Part shown: positions 1-8,163 of the stretch, one piece after another
Position numbering within the stretch: the stretch's first letter is position 1
Layout of the letters: every line of letters begins with the position of its first letter
From: an uncultured Prevotella sp.
GTDB lineage: Bacteria > Bacteroidota > Bacteroidia > Bacteroidales > Bacteroidaceae
Direction: 5' to 3'
Length of the DNA stretch: 40,629 bases
NCBI GenBank assembly: GCA_944320675.1
Contig: CALUIJ010000021.1
Location: 1 to 40,629 of the forward strand
Position numbers and translations under genes: made by a program
The notes under the pieces: generated by a model
Database searches by the model: none
What the model saw: the letters and a program-made list of their open reading frames with translations, nothing else
What the model was told of the DNA's origin: nothing

Positions 1-1
1 C

Positions 2-145
2 AATACCGGATTCTACAGGACGAAAGAAAAATTCAGGCAAGCCGTCAAGGATTTCTTCGACAATATCGGGGCTTATAAAGAAGAGTTAGAGTCACTTCTA
101 ACTCTCAAGTTCCGTTTGTGTAATTCGCAAACCATTTCTTTTTGA
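2..145 (+). CDS. IS630-like transposase, C-terminal fragment (partial at window edge)
   Basis: The reading frame is open from the first bases and stops with TGA at 143-145, giving 47 residues. It contains FYRTKEKFRQAV, then FFDNIGAYKEEL, and ends LTLKF..NSQTISF. That pattern (a tyrosine/lysine-rich segment, then FF-N-Y-K-EL, then LLTL-F) resembles my recollection of the extreme C-terminus of IS630/Tc1-mariner-type DDE transposases in Bacteroidota. The catalytic DDE residues would lie outside the window, so activity cannot be judged. The family call is by memory of the C-terminal pattern, not by a search. A MITE-like repeat begins only a few bases after the stop, so the insertion sequence end and the repeat may be related. 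Confidence 0.65.
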   Translation, partial: NTGFYRTKEKFRQAVKDFFDNIGAYKEELESLLTLKFRLCNSQTISF

Positions 146-151
146 CTATAT

Positions 152-397
152 AATATTGACCTCCTGGCAGAATTATTTGTGCCTTTTTTGGGACAGACGC
201 TTACGCTTTGTTGCATTTCGGGTGCTTTTTCTTACGGTTTCCGCCTGGTTCCGATGGGTATGCAAAAGGTATCCTTTTATAGTGTGAAAGACGGTCTTTC
301 ACGAGACGAAAAGCCGTGTCTTGTAGGCTGAAAAACCACCGTTTGAAACAGTAACCATCGCCATGCCAATCAAAATAATTCTGCCAATGGGTAATAT
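152..397. repeat. MITE-like element, family A, copy 1
   Basis: About 246 bp bounded by inverted repeats: GGCAGAATTATTT at 166-178 and AAATAATTCTGCC at 373-385. The symmetry extends outward to AATATT near each end. The reverse complement matches the element at 29850-30092 along its length: shared blocks include TGGTTACTGTTTCAAA, TTTTCACACTATAAAAGGAT, AACCGTAAG, AAATGCAACAAA and GCACAAATAATTC. No ORF is present inside, which fits a non-autonomous element. Immediate proximity to an IS630-like transposase end suggests, but does not prove, that this transposase family mobilises it. Confidence 0.75.
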
Positions 398-445
398 TGT
401 CATTTTAGTACATACTACGACCTCGAATTTCGGGCTTGCTTTAAC

Positions 446-478
446 GTGAGTCCGGTGTAAGAATTATTTTTACAAACA
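446..478. repeat. Short dispersed repeat shared with 29763-29795
   Basis: The segment GTGAGTCCGGTGTAAGAATT followed by ATTTTTA is nearly the same as GTGAGTTCGGCGTGAGAATT followed by ATTTTTC at 29766 onward. In both places it lies within about 55 bp of a family A MITE end, though the orientation relative to the element differs. The rest of 398-676 shows no gene I can support. A 65-codon minus-strand frame at 498-695 has no recognisable features. Confidence 0.55.
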
Positions 479-676
479 TCTGAATGTACGTTGATGTTTA
501 TGAAAAATATTCATTATATCGAACTGACGTTGCTTTATAATGATTATCCATAAGGATAAGCCGAGTATTGACAATTGTATGGTCGCGTGTCAGAGTGCAG
601 TGGTATATGGGCGGAAAACGGCGTATCTGAAATTTTGTTTCCGCAATTACAGTCCTTATATGTCGGGATGAGGATG

Positions 677-796
677 GTGTATCAAAATGGAGCAAATTGG
701 AATTAGACGCTTCGCGTCGGAGTTGTCCGTTAACTTCGGCGAGTGAAACGAGCCTAACTCCAGTTAGCTCCTGATTATTTCTTAATTTTGATACAC
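677..796. repeat. MITE-like element, family C, copy 1
   Basis: A 120-bp element bounded by GTGTATCAAAA at 677-687 and TTTTGATACAC at 786-796. Inside it carries GACGCTTCGCGTCGGAGTT, a 7-8 bp palindrome, and a stretch GAGTGAAACGAG. Read in reverse it aligns with both halves of the larger element at 10369-10609, which has an extra internal block of roughly 110 bp. It sits directly behind the stop codon of the porin gene at 814 and could act as its transcript 3' structure. Confidence 0.75.
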
Positions 797-813
797 TTCC
801 ACGGATTCAGGCA

Positions 814-3150
814 TTAATTGAAGAAATTCCACGATACGCCGAACCTGAAAATGCGTCCGTTTATTGGATAATGTGGCGTGAGGAACCTCTCGCCGCCGGC
901 GGAGGCGTTGACGTGGCTCATCATGACGAAGAAGCGCGTGTGTTTAAGGTGCATGTTCGCATAAACGTTGACTATGGGATAATTGCCGGTCTCAACGTTG
1001 GCCGCGCCGTTGTCTTGTACTGTGTATTGGCCGAGGGCAGGACTATAGTCGGGCGCGGCGTACTTTGTAAAATAACGGAGGTCGCCGCCGAGGTCTACGG
1101 ACAGGACCCGTGCCACCTTGAAACGGAGGTAGAGGTTGGTGTAGACGTTGAGCGCGGGCACTGGCAGGATTTTCTCGTCGGTAGATTTCTGGTAGGTCAC
1201 AACATTTTCCCAATTGAGCGGCCCGAGCCTGAAGTCTTGCGCCAGTTGGAGGGTGAGCAGGCTTATGTTGCCGCCGGCCTGGCGCACTGAGACGGTATTG
1301 CCGGTACGGCCGAAGTCTTCGGTTATGTTATACCGCCTGGCCAAGTAGGCATAGTTCTGCAGGTTGTCGTAGGCTACGCGCAGCGTGGTACGTGTGCGCC
1401 TAAGCGAGAAAGCGCCTTCTATGTGGGTGCGTATCTCTTGGTCGAGCCCAGTATTGTCCCACCAGAAGTGTTTGGAATGGTAGTGGCGGTAGTAAAACGT
1501 GGGGTTCACCCTGTGGAGGTAGGCCCTGGCTGCCAGAGTCACGGTGTCCTTGAATAGCCTGAAGTTCAGGTCGGCACGTCCGTCTATCTTCAATTGTCCC
1601 GCGTCCTCTCCTAAGAGCCATGTCTCGGCGGTTACATTGTAGTGCAGGGCGCGGCCCTGGGCCTTTATTAGCTGTGCGCCTATGCTTAGGTTGTGTTCGT
1701 TGTAAACACTTTCGGTTCCTATCGAATCAGGGAGGGTGAAGTGGCGCAAGTCTGACGTTACGAAAGCCCTCAGTCCGGCCTTTGCCCATTTGTTGAAACC
1801 TTCAAGCAGGGCTATGGCAAAGGTGTTTTTTAGCGAATAATGAGATGTCTTGTCGTAGATCGAGTCGCCGGCGAACCGCGCCCCTGCCACGGGATAAGTG
1901 GCAAGATAATAGTCCTCGGGAGTGTCGTAAGCCTGGTATATGCGTGAATAGTTGTCGAATTTCAATGTGTGGATGAAGCTGGTCACCGGCACGTATTCCT
2001 CTTTCATCCACGACGTGTCGGCCGGTGCTGCGGCCTGCCCTCCGTCTTTCGTTCCGGCCAACAGGCTGTCGGCCGTGGCCTTGTCCACGGTTATCCTGCC
2101 GTCTTCCGTCCGAACCGTGTCGGCAGGCTCGTCGCCGGCTATGCGTGCGTCGTCGGGTCGTCCCGAATATGTCTTCCGCTCGGCGAAAGCGTCTTCGTCG
2201 AAGTCGCGTCCTTCCCGGCCTGCCTTGTCACGTGCTTCCTCACGAGCCTTGCGTGCCTCGTTTTCCTTTTGCGACTCTATGGCGAACTTCTTCGCCCTTA
2301 TCTCGTCTTCGGTCATCTTCACCTTACGACGGAATCCGAAGCTATAACGGTGGGAGAAAAACACGTGCTGGTTGTCGTTACGGTTCCAGTTCTGCTGGAG
2401 CACGGTGGGAATCTCATTGTCGCGGAAATTGTCGTCGAACGTCTCAGGATGGGTTATGTACTGGTCGTCGGTCACGCCGCCGTTCTCGGCAACCTTCTCG
2501 TGATTGAACGATATCAGCAGATGGGCATTGTAACGCTCGCCGAGGTACGAGCCGTACATGGAGTAGTTGAAATGCGACGTGCTCTGGTTCTGGAAATATC
2601 CGCGGCCGTAGATGTAATCGAACTTGAAGCCCAAGCCTATGCGCTTACCGGCGTTTACGCCGAATAGTGCCTTGAAGTGGTCTTCGCCGTTAGTGCGGTT
2701 GCCGCAGGTGTTATAGGAAATGTTGGTTATCGGCGAGAGTGTGTTGGTGAAATGAAACTTGTCTACCGGGGTTATGAAATAGTCGTAAGGCTGCGTGAAC
2801 ATGAACTGCGCCGTCTCGGGACGGTCGGTAAATATGCGGTTGATGCGCGGCGAGCCGAGATTGCCGAGCGTATTGTATTCACCACGCAGCCCCGTGGTGA
2901 ATATCGAGTTCATGTACATGTGCGGCATCGTGTCAGGCTGCGCCTCGATGCGCTCGCCGAAGCGTTCGTCTACCGTCCAGACCTTGAGCCCCTTGGGTAT
3001 CTCCTTATTGCCGGTGGAAAGCGAATCGCGGCGGCCACCCTCCCTAGTGTAATCGCCCGTATCGGTCAGTTGGTTGTAGTTCTGTGCCGAAACCGGCGCG
3101 CCTGACAGCAGCACGGTGAAAATTAGAACAATGAGCAGCCTTATTCTCAT
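814..3150 (-). CDS. Putative outer-membrane porin (Porin_10-like)
   Basis: A 778-residue protein with a signal peptide (hydrophobic run LLIVLIFTVLLSG ending at VSAQ). A long C-terminal half of alternating hydrophobic/aromatic strands ends in the aromatic C-terminus GVSWNFFN, as expected of a beta barrel. The pattern matches the Bacteroidota family annotated as putative porin (Porin_10), which is of similar length. Around residues 290-390 there is a charged, low-complexity insert rich in K, E, R and D, likely a plug or periplasmic segment. The start at 3150 is chosen because its ATG overlaps the TGA of the upstream gene (ATGA), implying translational coupling. An upstream in-frame ATG at 3171 would lie inside that gene. 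Substrate unknown. Confidence 0.75.
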   Translation of the reverse strand: MRIRLLIVLIFTVLLSGAPVSAQNYNQLTDTGDYTREGGRRDSLSTGNKEIPKGLKVWTVDERFGERIEAQPDTMPHMYMNSIFTTGLRGEYNTLGNLGSPRINRIFTDRPETAQFMFTQPYDYFITPVDKFHFTNTLSPITNISYNTCGNRTNGEDHFKALFGVNAGKRIGLGFKFDYIYGRGYFQNQSTSHFNYSMYGSYLGERYNAHLLISFNHEKVAENGGVTDDQYITHPETFDDNFRDNEIPTVLQQNWNRNDNQHVFFSHRYSFGFRRKVKMTEDEIRAKKFAIESQKENEARKAREEARDKAGREGRDFDEDAFAERKTYSGRPDDARIAGDEPADTVRTEDGRITVDKATADSLLAGTKDGGQAAAPADTSWMKEEYVPVTSFIHTLKFDNYSRIYQAYDTPEDYYLATYPVAGARFAGDSIYDKTSHYSLKNTFAIALLEGFNKWAKAGLRAFVTSDLRHFTLPDSIGTESVYNEHNLSIGAQLIKAQGRALHYNVTAETWLLGEDAGQLKIDGRADLNFRLFKDTVTLAARAYLHRVNPTFYYRHYHSKHFWWDNTGLDQEIRTHIEGAFSLRRTRTTLRVAYDNLQNYAYLARRYNITEDFGRTGNTVSVRQAGGNISLLTLQLAQDFRLGPLNWENVVTYQKSTDEKILPVPALNVYTNLYLRFKVARVLSVDLGGDLRYFTKYAAPDYSPALGQYTVQDNGAANVETGNYPIVNVYANMHLKHTRFFVMMSHVNASAGGERFLTPHYPINGRIFRFGVSWNFFN

Positions 3151-3377
3151 TTTATAAAACGGAATACGCATTCTACAATCTTGAATACCATCGACACGAG
3201 AATGATTATCGTACCAGTATCATGGCTTCCCTTGAAATATATGATTACACCTATCACCGCCCCAACCATGAAAATGATGTTGAGGATATTGCGCAACACG
3301 ATATAACGGTCGGCATTCGCTTCGCGCCTGTTGCGCCGTTGCAGGTTCCCGGTTGTATTATCTTGATTTGTTTGCAT
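3147..3377 (-). CDS. Small two-helix membrane protein of unknown function
   Basis: A 76-residue protein. The N-terminus is polar and basic (QTNQDNTTGNLQRRNRREAN). It is followed by two hydrophobic segments, roughly residues 29-47 (ILNIIFMVGAVIGVIIYF) and 53-70 (GTIIILVSMVFKIVECVF). The ATG at 3377 is preferred because the frame upstream runs into the 3' end of the DUF4468 gene. Its stop overlaps the porin start. I do not recognise a family. Its place between a DUF4468 protein and a porin suggests a role at the envelope, by context only. Confidence 0.7.
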   Translation of the reverse strand: MQTNQDNTTGNLQRRNRREANADRYIVLRNILNIIFMVGAVIGVIIYFKGSHDTGTIIILVSMVFKIVECVFRFIK

Positions 3378-3414
3378 TTTTTCTTGCTTATCGGATGTTA
3401 TAAACGCAGTAAGC

Positions 3415-4068
3415 TCACTTGGAAGAGAGGACTGCCGCCTTAACGGACTTGAACAGACTGTCCTTGCGGTCGATGGTCTTACGGCGGAATTTGCCCGGAC
3501 CACGGTAGAGTTTGGTCTTCTTACGGTTCATGGCATTTTCGTCGTTTATCCATTCCTCCGCCTTATAAGCGGTGCCACCCTTCTCCGAGCCGTTGTCGTC
3601 GTATATGTAATAAATGCGGTTCATCTTCACCGTAAGGCCGCCGTCCTTGCAATAAGCAATGAGCGTATAGTTGAACTTCGTCCTGTCAAGGGCGAAGAAC
3701 TTATCCGTGAACACAAGCCATTCCCTCACGTTGGCCACGACGATGTGCTCGGCCTTATTCACCAGTGCCACACAACTGCCCTCAAGCTGGTTCTCGCTCT
3801 TTGTGAGGTTGGTAAGGTACTGCAACATAATGTCATAAATCTGCTCCGCATCCTTTCCGGGCACGTTGACATCGAGTGTCCATTCCACCTTGCCGTCCAC
3901 CTCGGGCACGGCTCCTTCAAGATATTTTGCATCAGGATCCGTCCGTGTTGTTTCCTGTTTGGCCTCATCGCCGACATTAACGGCACTTGCATTCGGCTTT
4001 TCCCACTCCGATTGCGCAAAGGCCGCGATTGGCAGGAAAGTCATCAAAATGGCTAAGATAAGTTTCAT
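3415..4068 (-). CDS. DUF4468-type secreted protein
   Basis: A 217-residue protein with a cleavable signal peptide (MKLILAILMTFLPIAAFAQ). The central domain starts near VEWTLDVNVPGKDAEQIYDI and continues through HIVVANVREWLVF and FNYTLIAYCKDGGLTVKMN. This looks like the DUF4468 (TBP-like fold) family common in Bacteroidota, where function is unknown. It ends with a basic tail, typical of these proteins. The start at 4068 is taken because the signal peptide begins there; an in-frame ATG 60 bp upstream lies across the promoter element at 4087-4094. First gene of the operon that ends with the porin. Confidence 0.75.
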   Translation of the reverse strand: MKLILAILMTFLPIAAFAQSEWEKPNASAVNVGDEAKQETTRTDPDAKYLEGAVPEVDGKVEWTLDVNVPGKDAEQIYDIMLQYLTNLTKSENQLEGSCVALVNKAEHIVVANVREWLVFTDKFFALDRTKFNYTLIAYCKDGGLTVKMNRIYYIYDDNGSEKGGTAYKAEEWINDENAMNRKKTKLYRGPGKFRRKTIDRKDSLFKSVKAAVLSSK

Positions 4069-4086
4069 CGTAATGAAAAATTTGTG

Positions 4087-4094
4087 CAAAGTTA
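4087..4094 (-). promoter_or_regulatory. -7 element (TAACTTTG) of the DUF4468-porin operon
   Basis: On the minus strand TAACTTTG fits the Bacteroidota -7 consensus TAnnTTTG and lies about 20 bp before the chosen start at 4068. A TTTG on the minus strand (4118-4121) is 23 bp further upstream, somewhat longer than the usual 19-21 bp spacing, so the -33 element is less certain. Confidence 0.55.
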
Positions 4095-4189
4095 ATAAAT
4101 TAACCACGACGGCACGGCAAAAAAGCATTATTTAACATCATGCACTCCATACTGTGTCAGCTAACTTCGTTTTACCGTTGCGGGGACGG

Positions 4190-6229
4190 CTAAACCTTTT
4201 CGTCCAGCATCTGCTGCAGTTTGAGAAGTTCGTCCCTGAACTGCGCCGCTTGTATGAAATCAAGCTCCTTGGCTGCTTTCTTCATCATCCTCTGAGTATT
4301 GGCGATGCTCTTCTTGAGCTGTTCAGTGCTCATCTGCCTTACAACCGGGTCGGCGGCAAAAGCGACATGCTCCTCCTCTATGTACGGTTTGTAGGCCGTG
4401 CCCGGCTTAGGCGTTTCCGTTCCCACCGTAACAACGCCTAAGGCATTGCGCTTAACGCCCTTTGTGATTTGCTTCGGCGTTATATGATGCTCCTCGTTAT
4501 ACCGCAGCTGTTTCTCACGCCTGCGCATGGTTTCGTCGATGGTCGCCTGCATGCTTGCTGTTATGCGGTCGGCGTACATTATCACCTTGCCGTTGACGTT
4601 CCTTGCGGCGCGCCCCGCCGTCTGGGTCAACGAACGGTGTGAACGCAAGAATCCCTCCTTGTCAGCGTCAAGGATGGCGACCAGCGACACTTCAGGCAAG
4701 TCAAGCCCCTCACGCAACAAGTTCACGCCTACCAAAACGTCAAACACCCCCTCACGCAAGTCGTTCATTATCTTGACGCGGTCGAGCGTGGCAACGTCGC
4801 TATGGATGTAATTGGCCTTAACGTCGTGGTTAAGCAGATACTCGGTCAGTTCTTCCGCCATGCGTTTTGTCAGCGTCGTGACCAAAGTGCGCTCGCCACG
4901 TTCGTTCCGTTTCAGGATTTCCTCCATCAGGTCGTCTATCTGGTTCTCGCTCGGGCGCACCTCAATCTCGGGATCGAGCAATCCGGTCGGGCGGATAACC
5001 TGTTCGACGACGACGCCGCCAGCTTCGGCCAGTTCATAATCGGCCGGCGTCGCCGACACGTAGATAACTTGGTTTATCATCGAATGGAACTCGTCGAAAG
5101 TCAGCGGACGGTTGTCGAAGGCGGCCGGAAGCCGGAAACCATATTCGACAAGATTTGTTTTCCTCGCCCTGTCGCCCCCGTACATCGCGCTTATCTGTGG
5201 AACGCTTACATGGCTTTCGTCAATGACGAGAAGGTAATCTTTCGGGAAGAAATCAAACAGGCAATAGGGCTTTTGCCCAGGTTCGCGCCCGTCGAAATAG
5301 CGCGAATAGTTCTCTATTCCGGAGCAATGTCCAAGTTCCTTTATCATTTCCATGTCATACTCTACACGCTCCTTAATACGCTGGGCCTTAACGGTATCGC
5401 CCATTTCGTTGAAGTAATCTATTTGCTTAACCAAATCATCCTGTATCTCACGTACCGCGATCTCGGTTTGCTCCTTTGACGTGACGAACAAGTTGGCCGG
5501 ATAAACCTGATAACTGTCAAATGAGGCAAGGCGGTGGAAGCTTACGGAGTCGATTTCCTCGATCGAGTCAATTTCGTCGTCCCAGAACGACACCCTTAGC
5601 ACATTGTCGCTATAAGCCATGAACACGTCGACCGTATCGCCCTTGACCCTGAAGTTGCCGCGTTTCAACTCAATGTCGTTCCTGACATACAGGGCGTTTA
5701 CAAGGTTGCGCAAGAATACGTTCCGGTCGAGCTTCTGTCCACGCTTAAGCGATATTACGCTTTTGGCCATCTCAACAGGGCCGCCCATGCCGTAAATGCA
5801 CGATACGGAAGAAACGACAACCACGTCCTTGCGTCCCGAAAGTAATGATGACACGGCCGATAAGCGCAGCCTGTCTATTTCCTCGTTGATGGCCAGGTCT
5901 TTTTCTATGTAAGTGTCGGTCTGCGGCAAATAAGCTTCAGGCTGGTAATAATCGTAATAGGAAACGTAATATTCAACGGAGTTGTCGGGGAAAAACGACT
6001 TCATCTCACTGTACAACTGCGCCGCAAGGGTTTTGTTGTGACTCAATATAAGAGTGGGCTTGTTAACGTTGGCGATAACGTTGGCAACGGTGAAAGTCTT
6101 TCCCGAACCAGTAACCCCCAAAAGCACCTGCGACTTTTCACCACTAAGCACTCCGTCCGTAAGTTCACGTATGGCTTCGGGCTGGTCGCCGGTAGGGTTA
6201 TATTCGGAAACAAGTTTAAAATCACTCAT
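4190..6229 (-). CDS. uvrB: Excinuclease ABC subunit B (UvrB)
   Basis: A 679-residue DNA-repair helicase-like protein that receives damaged DNA from UvrA and recruits UvrC in nucleotide excision repair. Visible features: Walker A GVTGSGKT at residues 38-45; the flexible beta-hairpin region with aromatic-rich YYVSYYDYYQPEAY around 87-100; the Walker B-type LLVIDESH in the middle; helicase motifs in the C-terminal RecA fold (GVNLLREGLDLPEV, QTAGRAARN). A C-terminal UVR motif (about residues 640-675, AAKELDFIQAAQFRDEL) contacts UvrC. Length is normal for the family. The gene is divergent from the bamD-like operon; no other uvr gene is nearby, as is usual. Confidence 0.97.
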   Translation of the reverse strand: MSDFKLVSEYNPTGDQPEAIRELTDGVLSGEKSQVLLGVTGSGKTFTVANVIANVNKPTLILSHNKTLAAQLYSEMKSFFPDNSVEYYVSYYDYYQPEAYLPQTDTYIEKDLAINEEIDRLRLSAVSSLLSGRKDVVVVSSVSCIYGMGGPVEMAKSVISLKRGQKLDRNVFLRNLVNALYVRNDIELKRGNFRVKGDTVDVFMAYSDNVLRVSFWDDEIDSIEEIDSVSFHRLASFDSYQVYPANLFVTSKEQTEIAVREIQDDLVKQIDYFNEMGDTVKAQRIKERVEYDMEMIKELGHCSGIENYSRYFDGREPGQKPYCLFDFFPKDYLLVIDESHVSVPQISAMYGGDRARKTNLVEYGFRLPAAFDNRPLTFDEFHSMINQVIYVSATPADYELAEAGGVVVEQVIRPTGLLDPEIEVRPSENQIDDLMEEILKRNERGERTLVTTLTKRMAEELTEYLLNHDVKANYIHSDVATLDRVKIMNDLREGVFDVLVGVNLLREGLDLPEVSLVAILDADKEGFLRSHRSLTQTAGRAARNVNGKVIMYADRITASMQATIDETMRRREKQLRYNEEHHITPKQITKGVKRNALGVVTVGTETPKPGTAYKPYIEEEHVAFAADPVVRQMSTEQLKKSIANTQRMMKKAAKELDFIQAAQFRDELLKLQQMLDEKV

Positions 6230-6273
6230 AAAATCGATTCAACATTAAGACAAAGTCGGCTCGTATGCCGTTG

Positions 6274-6281
6274 CAAAAATA
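6274..6281 (-). promoter_or_regulatory. -7 element (TATTTTTG) for uvrB
   Basis: Minus-strand TATTTTTG matches TAnnTTTG, about 45 bp before the uvrB start at 6229. The nearest TTTG further upstream (6306-6309) is 24 bp away, so the -33 box is not well supported. Confidence 0.5.
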
Positions 6282-6340
6282 CAAATAAAGCGCTAATAAA
6301 CGCAACAAAAAGAATTTTTTCTAAAAAATGGCCTTAAAAC

Positions 6341-6372
6341 TTTGCCTCTTATAAGAATAATGTGTATTTTTG
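6341..6372 (+). promoter_or_regulatory. Bacteroidota housekeeping promoter of the bamD-rpoZ operon
   Basis: TTTG at 6341-6344, a 20-bp spacer, and TATTTTTG at 6365-6372 match the phylum-specific -33/-7 consensus closely. The predicted transcript start is just downstream, leaving a short leader before the ATG at 6398. An in-frame ATG at 6362 would lie inside the -7 element, which supports the 6398 start. Confidence 0.8.
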
Positions 6373-6397
6373 CACTCCAAATTTGTTGAATTTCATT

Positions 6398-7222
6398 ATG
6401 AAGAAAAATTTTCTTGCCACGATAGCCGCAGCCATTATTTTCTCAGGATGCGCCCACGAATTCAACCAAGTCTACAAATCACAAGACTATGCGTACAAAT
6501 ACGAATACGCCAAAGAGGCTTTCGCCAACGGCAAGTATTCACAGGCAATCTCACTACTCCAAGAACTGGTGACCATACAAAAGGGAACCGACAACGCGGA
6601 GGAGAGCCTTTACATGCTCGCCATGGCACAGTATTGCGACATGGACTACCAAGGGGCGGCGATGACATTCAAGAAATACCGCCAATCGTACCCAAAGGGC
6701 ATATATGCGGAAACAGCCTCGTTCTATATCGGCGAAAGCTTGTACATGAGTACTCCTGAGCCGCGTCTCGACCAGACAGAAACGGTAAACGCCATATCCG
6801 CCTTTCAGGAATACTTGGACATCTACCCTGACGCCAAGCTGAAGAGCACCGCCCAGCAACGGCTGTTCGAACTGCAGGATAAGCTCGTAAAGAAAGAGCT
6901 CTACTCGGCCCAACTGTATTACAACCTCGGCACTTACTTCGGTAACTGCACCAGCGGGGGCAGCAATTACGAGGCTTGCATAATAACAGCCCAAAACGCG
7001 ATTAACGACTATCCTTACAACTCGTTCCGTGAAGATTTCGCGCTGCTGATAATGAAAAGCAAGTTCGAGCTGGCCCAACAGAGCGTCGAGGCCAAGAAAT
7101 TGGACCGTTACCGCGACGCGGAAGACGAATGTTATGGTTTCATAAATGAATACCCTGACTCGAAAAACAAGAAACTGGCTGAAAAATATATAGCGTCTTG
7201 CAAGAAATACACGAATAATTAA
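6398..7222 (+). CDS. bamD: BamD-like outer-membrane assembly lipoprotein
   Basis: A 274-residue protein with a lipoprotein signal peptide (MKKNFLATIAAAIIFSGC, lipobox FSGC at the cysteine). It is followed by TPR-like helices: YEYAKEAFANGKYSQAISLL, then ESLYMLAMAQYCDMDYQGAA, then AISAFQEYLDIYPDAKL. This is the BamD/ComL pattern; BamD is the essential lipoprotein of the BAM complex that inserts beta-barrel proteins into the outer membrane. The start at 6398 is set by the lipoprotein signal and by the promoter upstream. It is followed by rpoZ-like and DUF4293 genes, an arrangement I recall as common in Bacteroidales. Confidence 0.88.
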   Translation: MKKNFLATIAAAIIFSGCAHEFNQVYKSQDYAYKYEYAKEAFANGKYSQAISLLQELVTIQKGTDNAEESLYMLAMAQYCDMDYQGAAMTFKKYRQSYPKGIYAETASFYIGESLYMSTPEPRLDQTETVNAISAFQEYLDIYPDAKLKSTAQQRLFELQDKLVKKELYSAQLYYNLGTYFGNCTSGGSNYEACIITAQNAINDYPYNSFREDFALLIMKSKFELAQQSVEAKKLDRYRDAEDECYGFINEYPDSKNKKLAEKYIASCKKYTNN

Positions 7223-7252
7223 GAACATACACAAAGCATAAATTAAGGAATC

Positions 7253-7591
7253 ATGGACTATAAGAAATCAAAAGCCCCTACAAACACAGTGACCCGCAAC
7301 ATCATGGACTTGTGCAAAGACACAGGAAACATATATGAAAGTGTTGCGATAATCTCGAAACGCGCCAACCAAATATCAGTTGAAATCAAGCAGGACCTGA
7401 GTAAGAAACTGGCCGAGTTTGCGTCTTACAACGACAGTCTGGAAGAAGTTTTCGAGAATAGGGAGCAGATAGAAATATCGAGGTATTACGAGAAACTGCC
7501 CAAACCCACGCTGCTCGCCACGCAAGAGTTTACCGACGGCAATGTTTATTGGCGTGACACGCAAAAGGACAATCAAAAAGAACTGCAATGA
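7253..7591 (+). CDS. rpoZ: RNA polymerase omega subunit, Bacteroidota type
   Basis: A 112-residue protein. The N-terminal half (NTVTRNIMDLCKDTGNIYESVAIISKRANQI) matches the RpoZ/Rpb6 fold core, in which the helix with SVAIISKRAN corresponds to the conserved segment packing on beta-prime. The C-terminal part is the extended, acidic tail seen in Bacteroidota versions. It starts 30 bp after the bamD-like stop and its last four bases overlap the next ATG (ATGA), indicating one operon with coupled translation. Confidence 0.85.
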   Translation: MDYKKSKAPTNTVTRNIMDLCKDTGNIYESVAIISKRANQISVEIKQDLSKKLAEFASYNDSLEEVFENREQIEISRYYEKLPKPTLLATQEFTDGNVYWRDTQKDNQKELQ

Positions 7592-8046
7592 TACAGCGGA
7601 AACAGACAATATTCCTGCTGCTGGCTGTCATATTGACGGTTGTCTGCTTATGCCTGCCGTTGGCCAGTTTTACGCCTGAAAGTGCCGTGGGCGGAAAATC
7701 CGTGATGTACAACTTATGGATAACAAGCCCCGACGGAGCCTACGATTTCTCCGTGTGGGCGTTGTTCGCCATACTGCTTATAACATGCCCCGTCTCAATA
7801 GTGGCGATTTTCTCATACCGCAACAGGATAACCCAAAGCCGCTTCTGCATGTTCAACATGCTGCTGACGTTAGGCTGGTACGTAGTTTTCGCCGTCATGG
7901 CGTTCAATGTGCAGGAAGCCGGCAACAAATTGGCAGTCTCGTTCCCGGCTGTGTTGCCGGTAATATCGCTGATTCTTTATTTCATGGCGAGAAAGGCCAT
8001 ATTGGCCGACGAGGCGTTGGTGCGTTCGGCCGACCGCATAAGATAG
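7588..8046 (+). CDS. DUF4293 integral membrane protein
   Basis: A 152-residue protein with four hydrophobic segments, approximately residues 8-27, 56-76, 88-108 and 118-135. It starts with MIQRKQTIFLLLA, the typical beginning of the DUF4293 family found next to rpoZ in Bacteroidota. The ATG overlaps the rpoZ stop by four bases. Function unknown; conserved linkage to rpoZ and bamD is known from related genomes, but no mechanism is established that I am aware of. Transcription ends at the terminator at 8113-8153. Confidence 0.85.
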   Translation: MIQRKQTIFLLLAVILTVVCLCLPLASFTPESAVGGKSVMYNLWITSPDGAYDFSVWALFAILLITCPVSIVAIFSYRNRITQSRFCMFNMLLTLGWYVVFAVMAFNVQEAGNKLAVSFPAVLPVISLILYFMARKAILADEALVRSADRIR

Positions 8047-8112
8047 GGCCACGCACGGAATATTATAAATGCAAAGGCATACGCCCATTATCTTAAGCAG
8101 ACAAACAATACG

Positions 8113-8153
8113 GATGTTTCCCAAACGCCGCGGGCTTGGGAAACATCTTTTTT
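8113..8153 (+). terminator. Rho-independent terminator of the bamD-rpoZ-DUF4293 operon
   Basis: Perfect 12-bp arms GATGTTTCCCAA and TTGGGAAACATC with a GC-rich loop of about 11 bases, followed by seven T residues ending near 8153. It lies 66 bp past the DUF4293 stop. Confidence 0.9.
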
Positions 8154-8163
8154 ATAAACGCCT

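Noticed and set aside
498..695. 65-codon minus-strand ORF
   Set aside because: It has no recognisable domain, no promoter or leader signal, and lies between repeats; its composition looks like non-coding sequence.
146..813. A CRISPR array or tRNA in the repeat-rich gaps
   Set aside because: No regularly spaced direct repeats and no cloverleaf pattern were found; the repeats are terminal inverted repeats of dispersed elements.
1969..2667. 232-codon plus-strand ORF inside the porin gene
   Set aside because: Shadow of the porin reading frame; no start signal or known domain.
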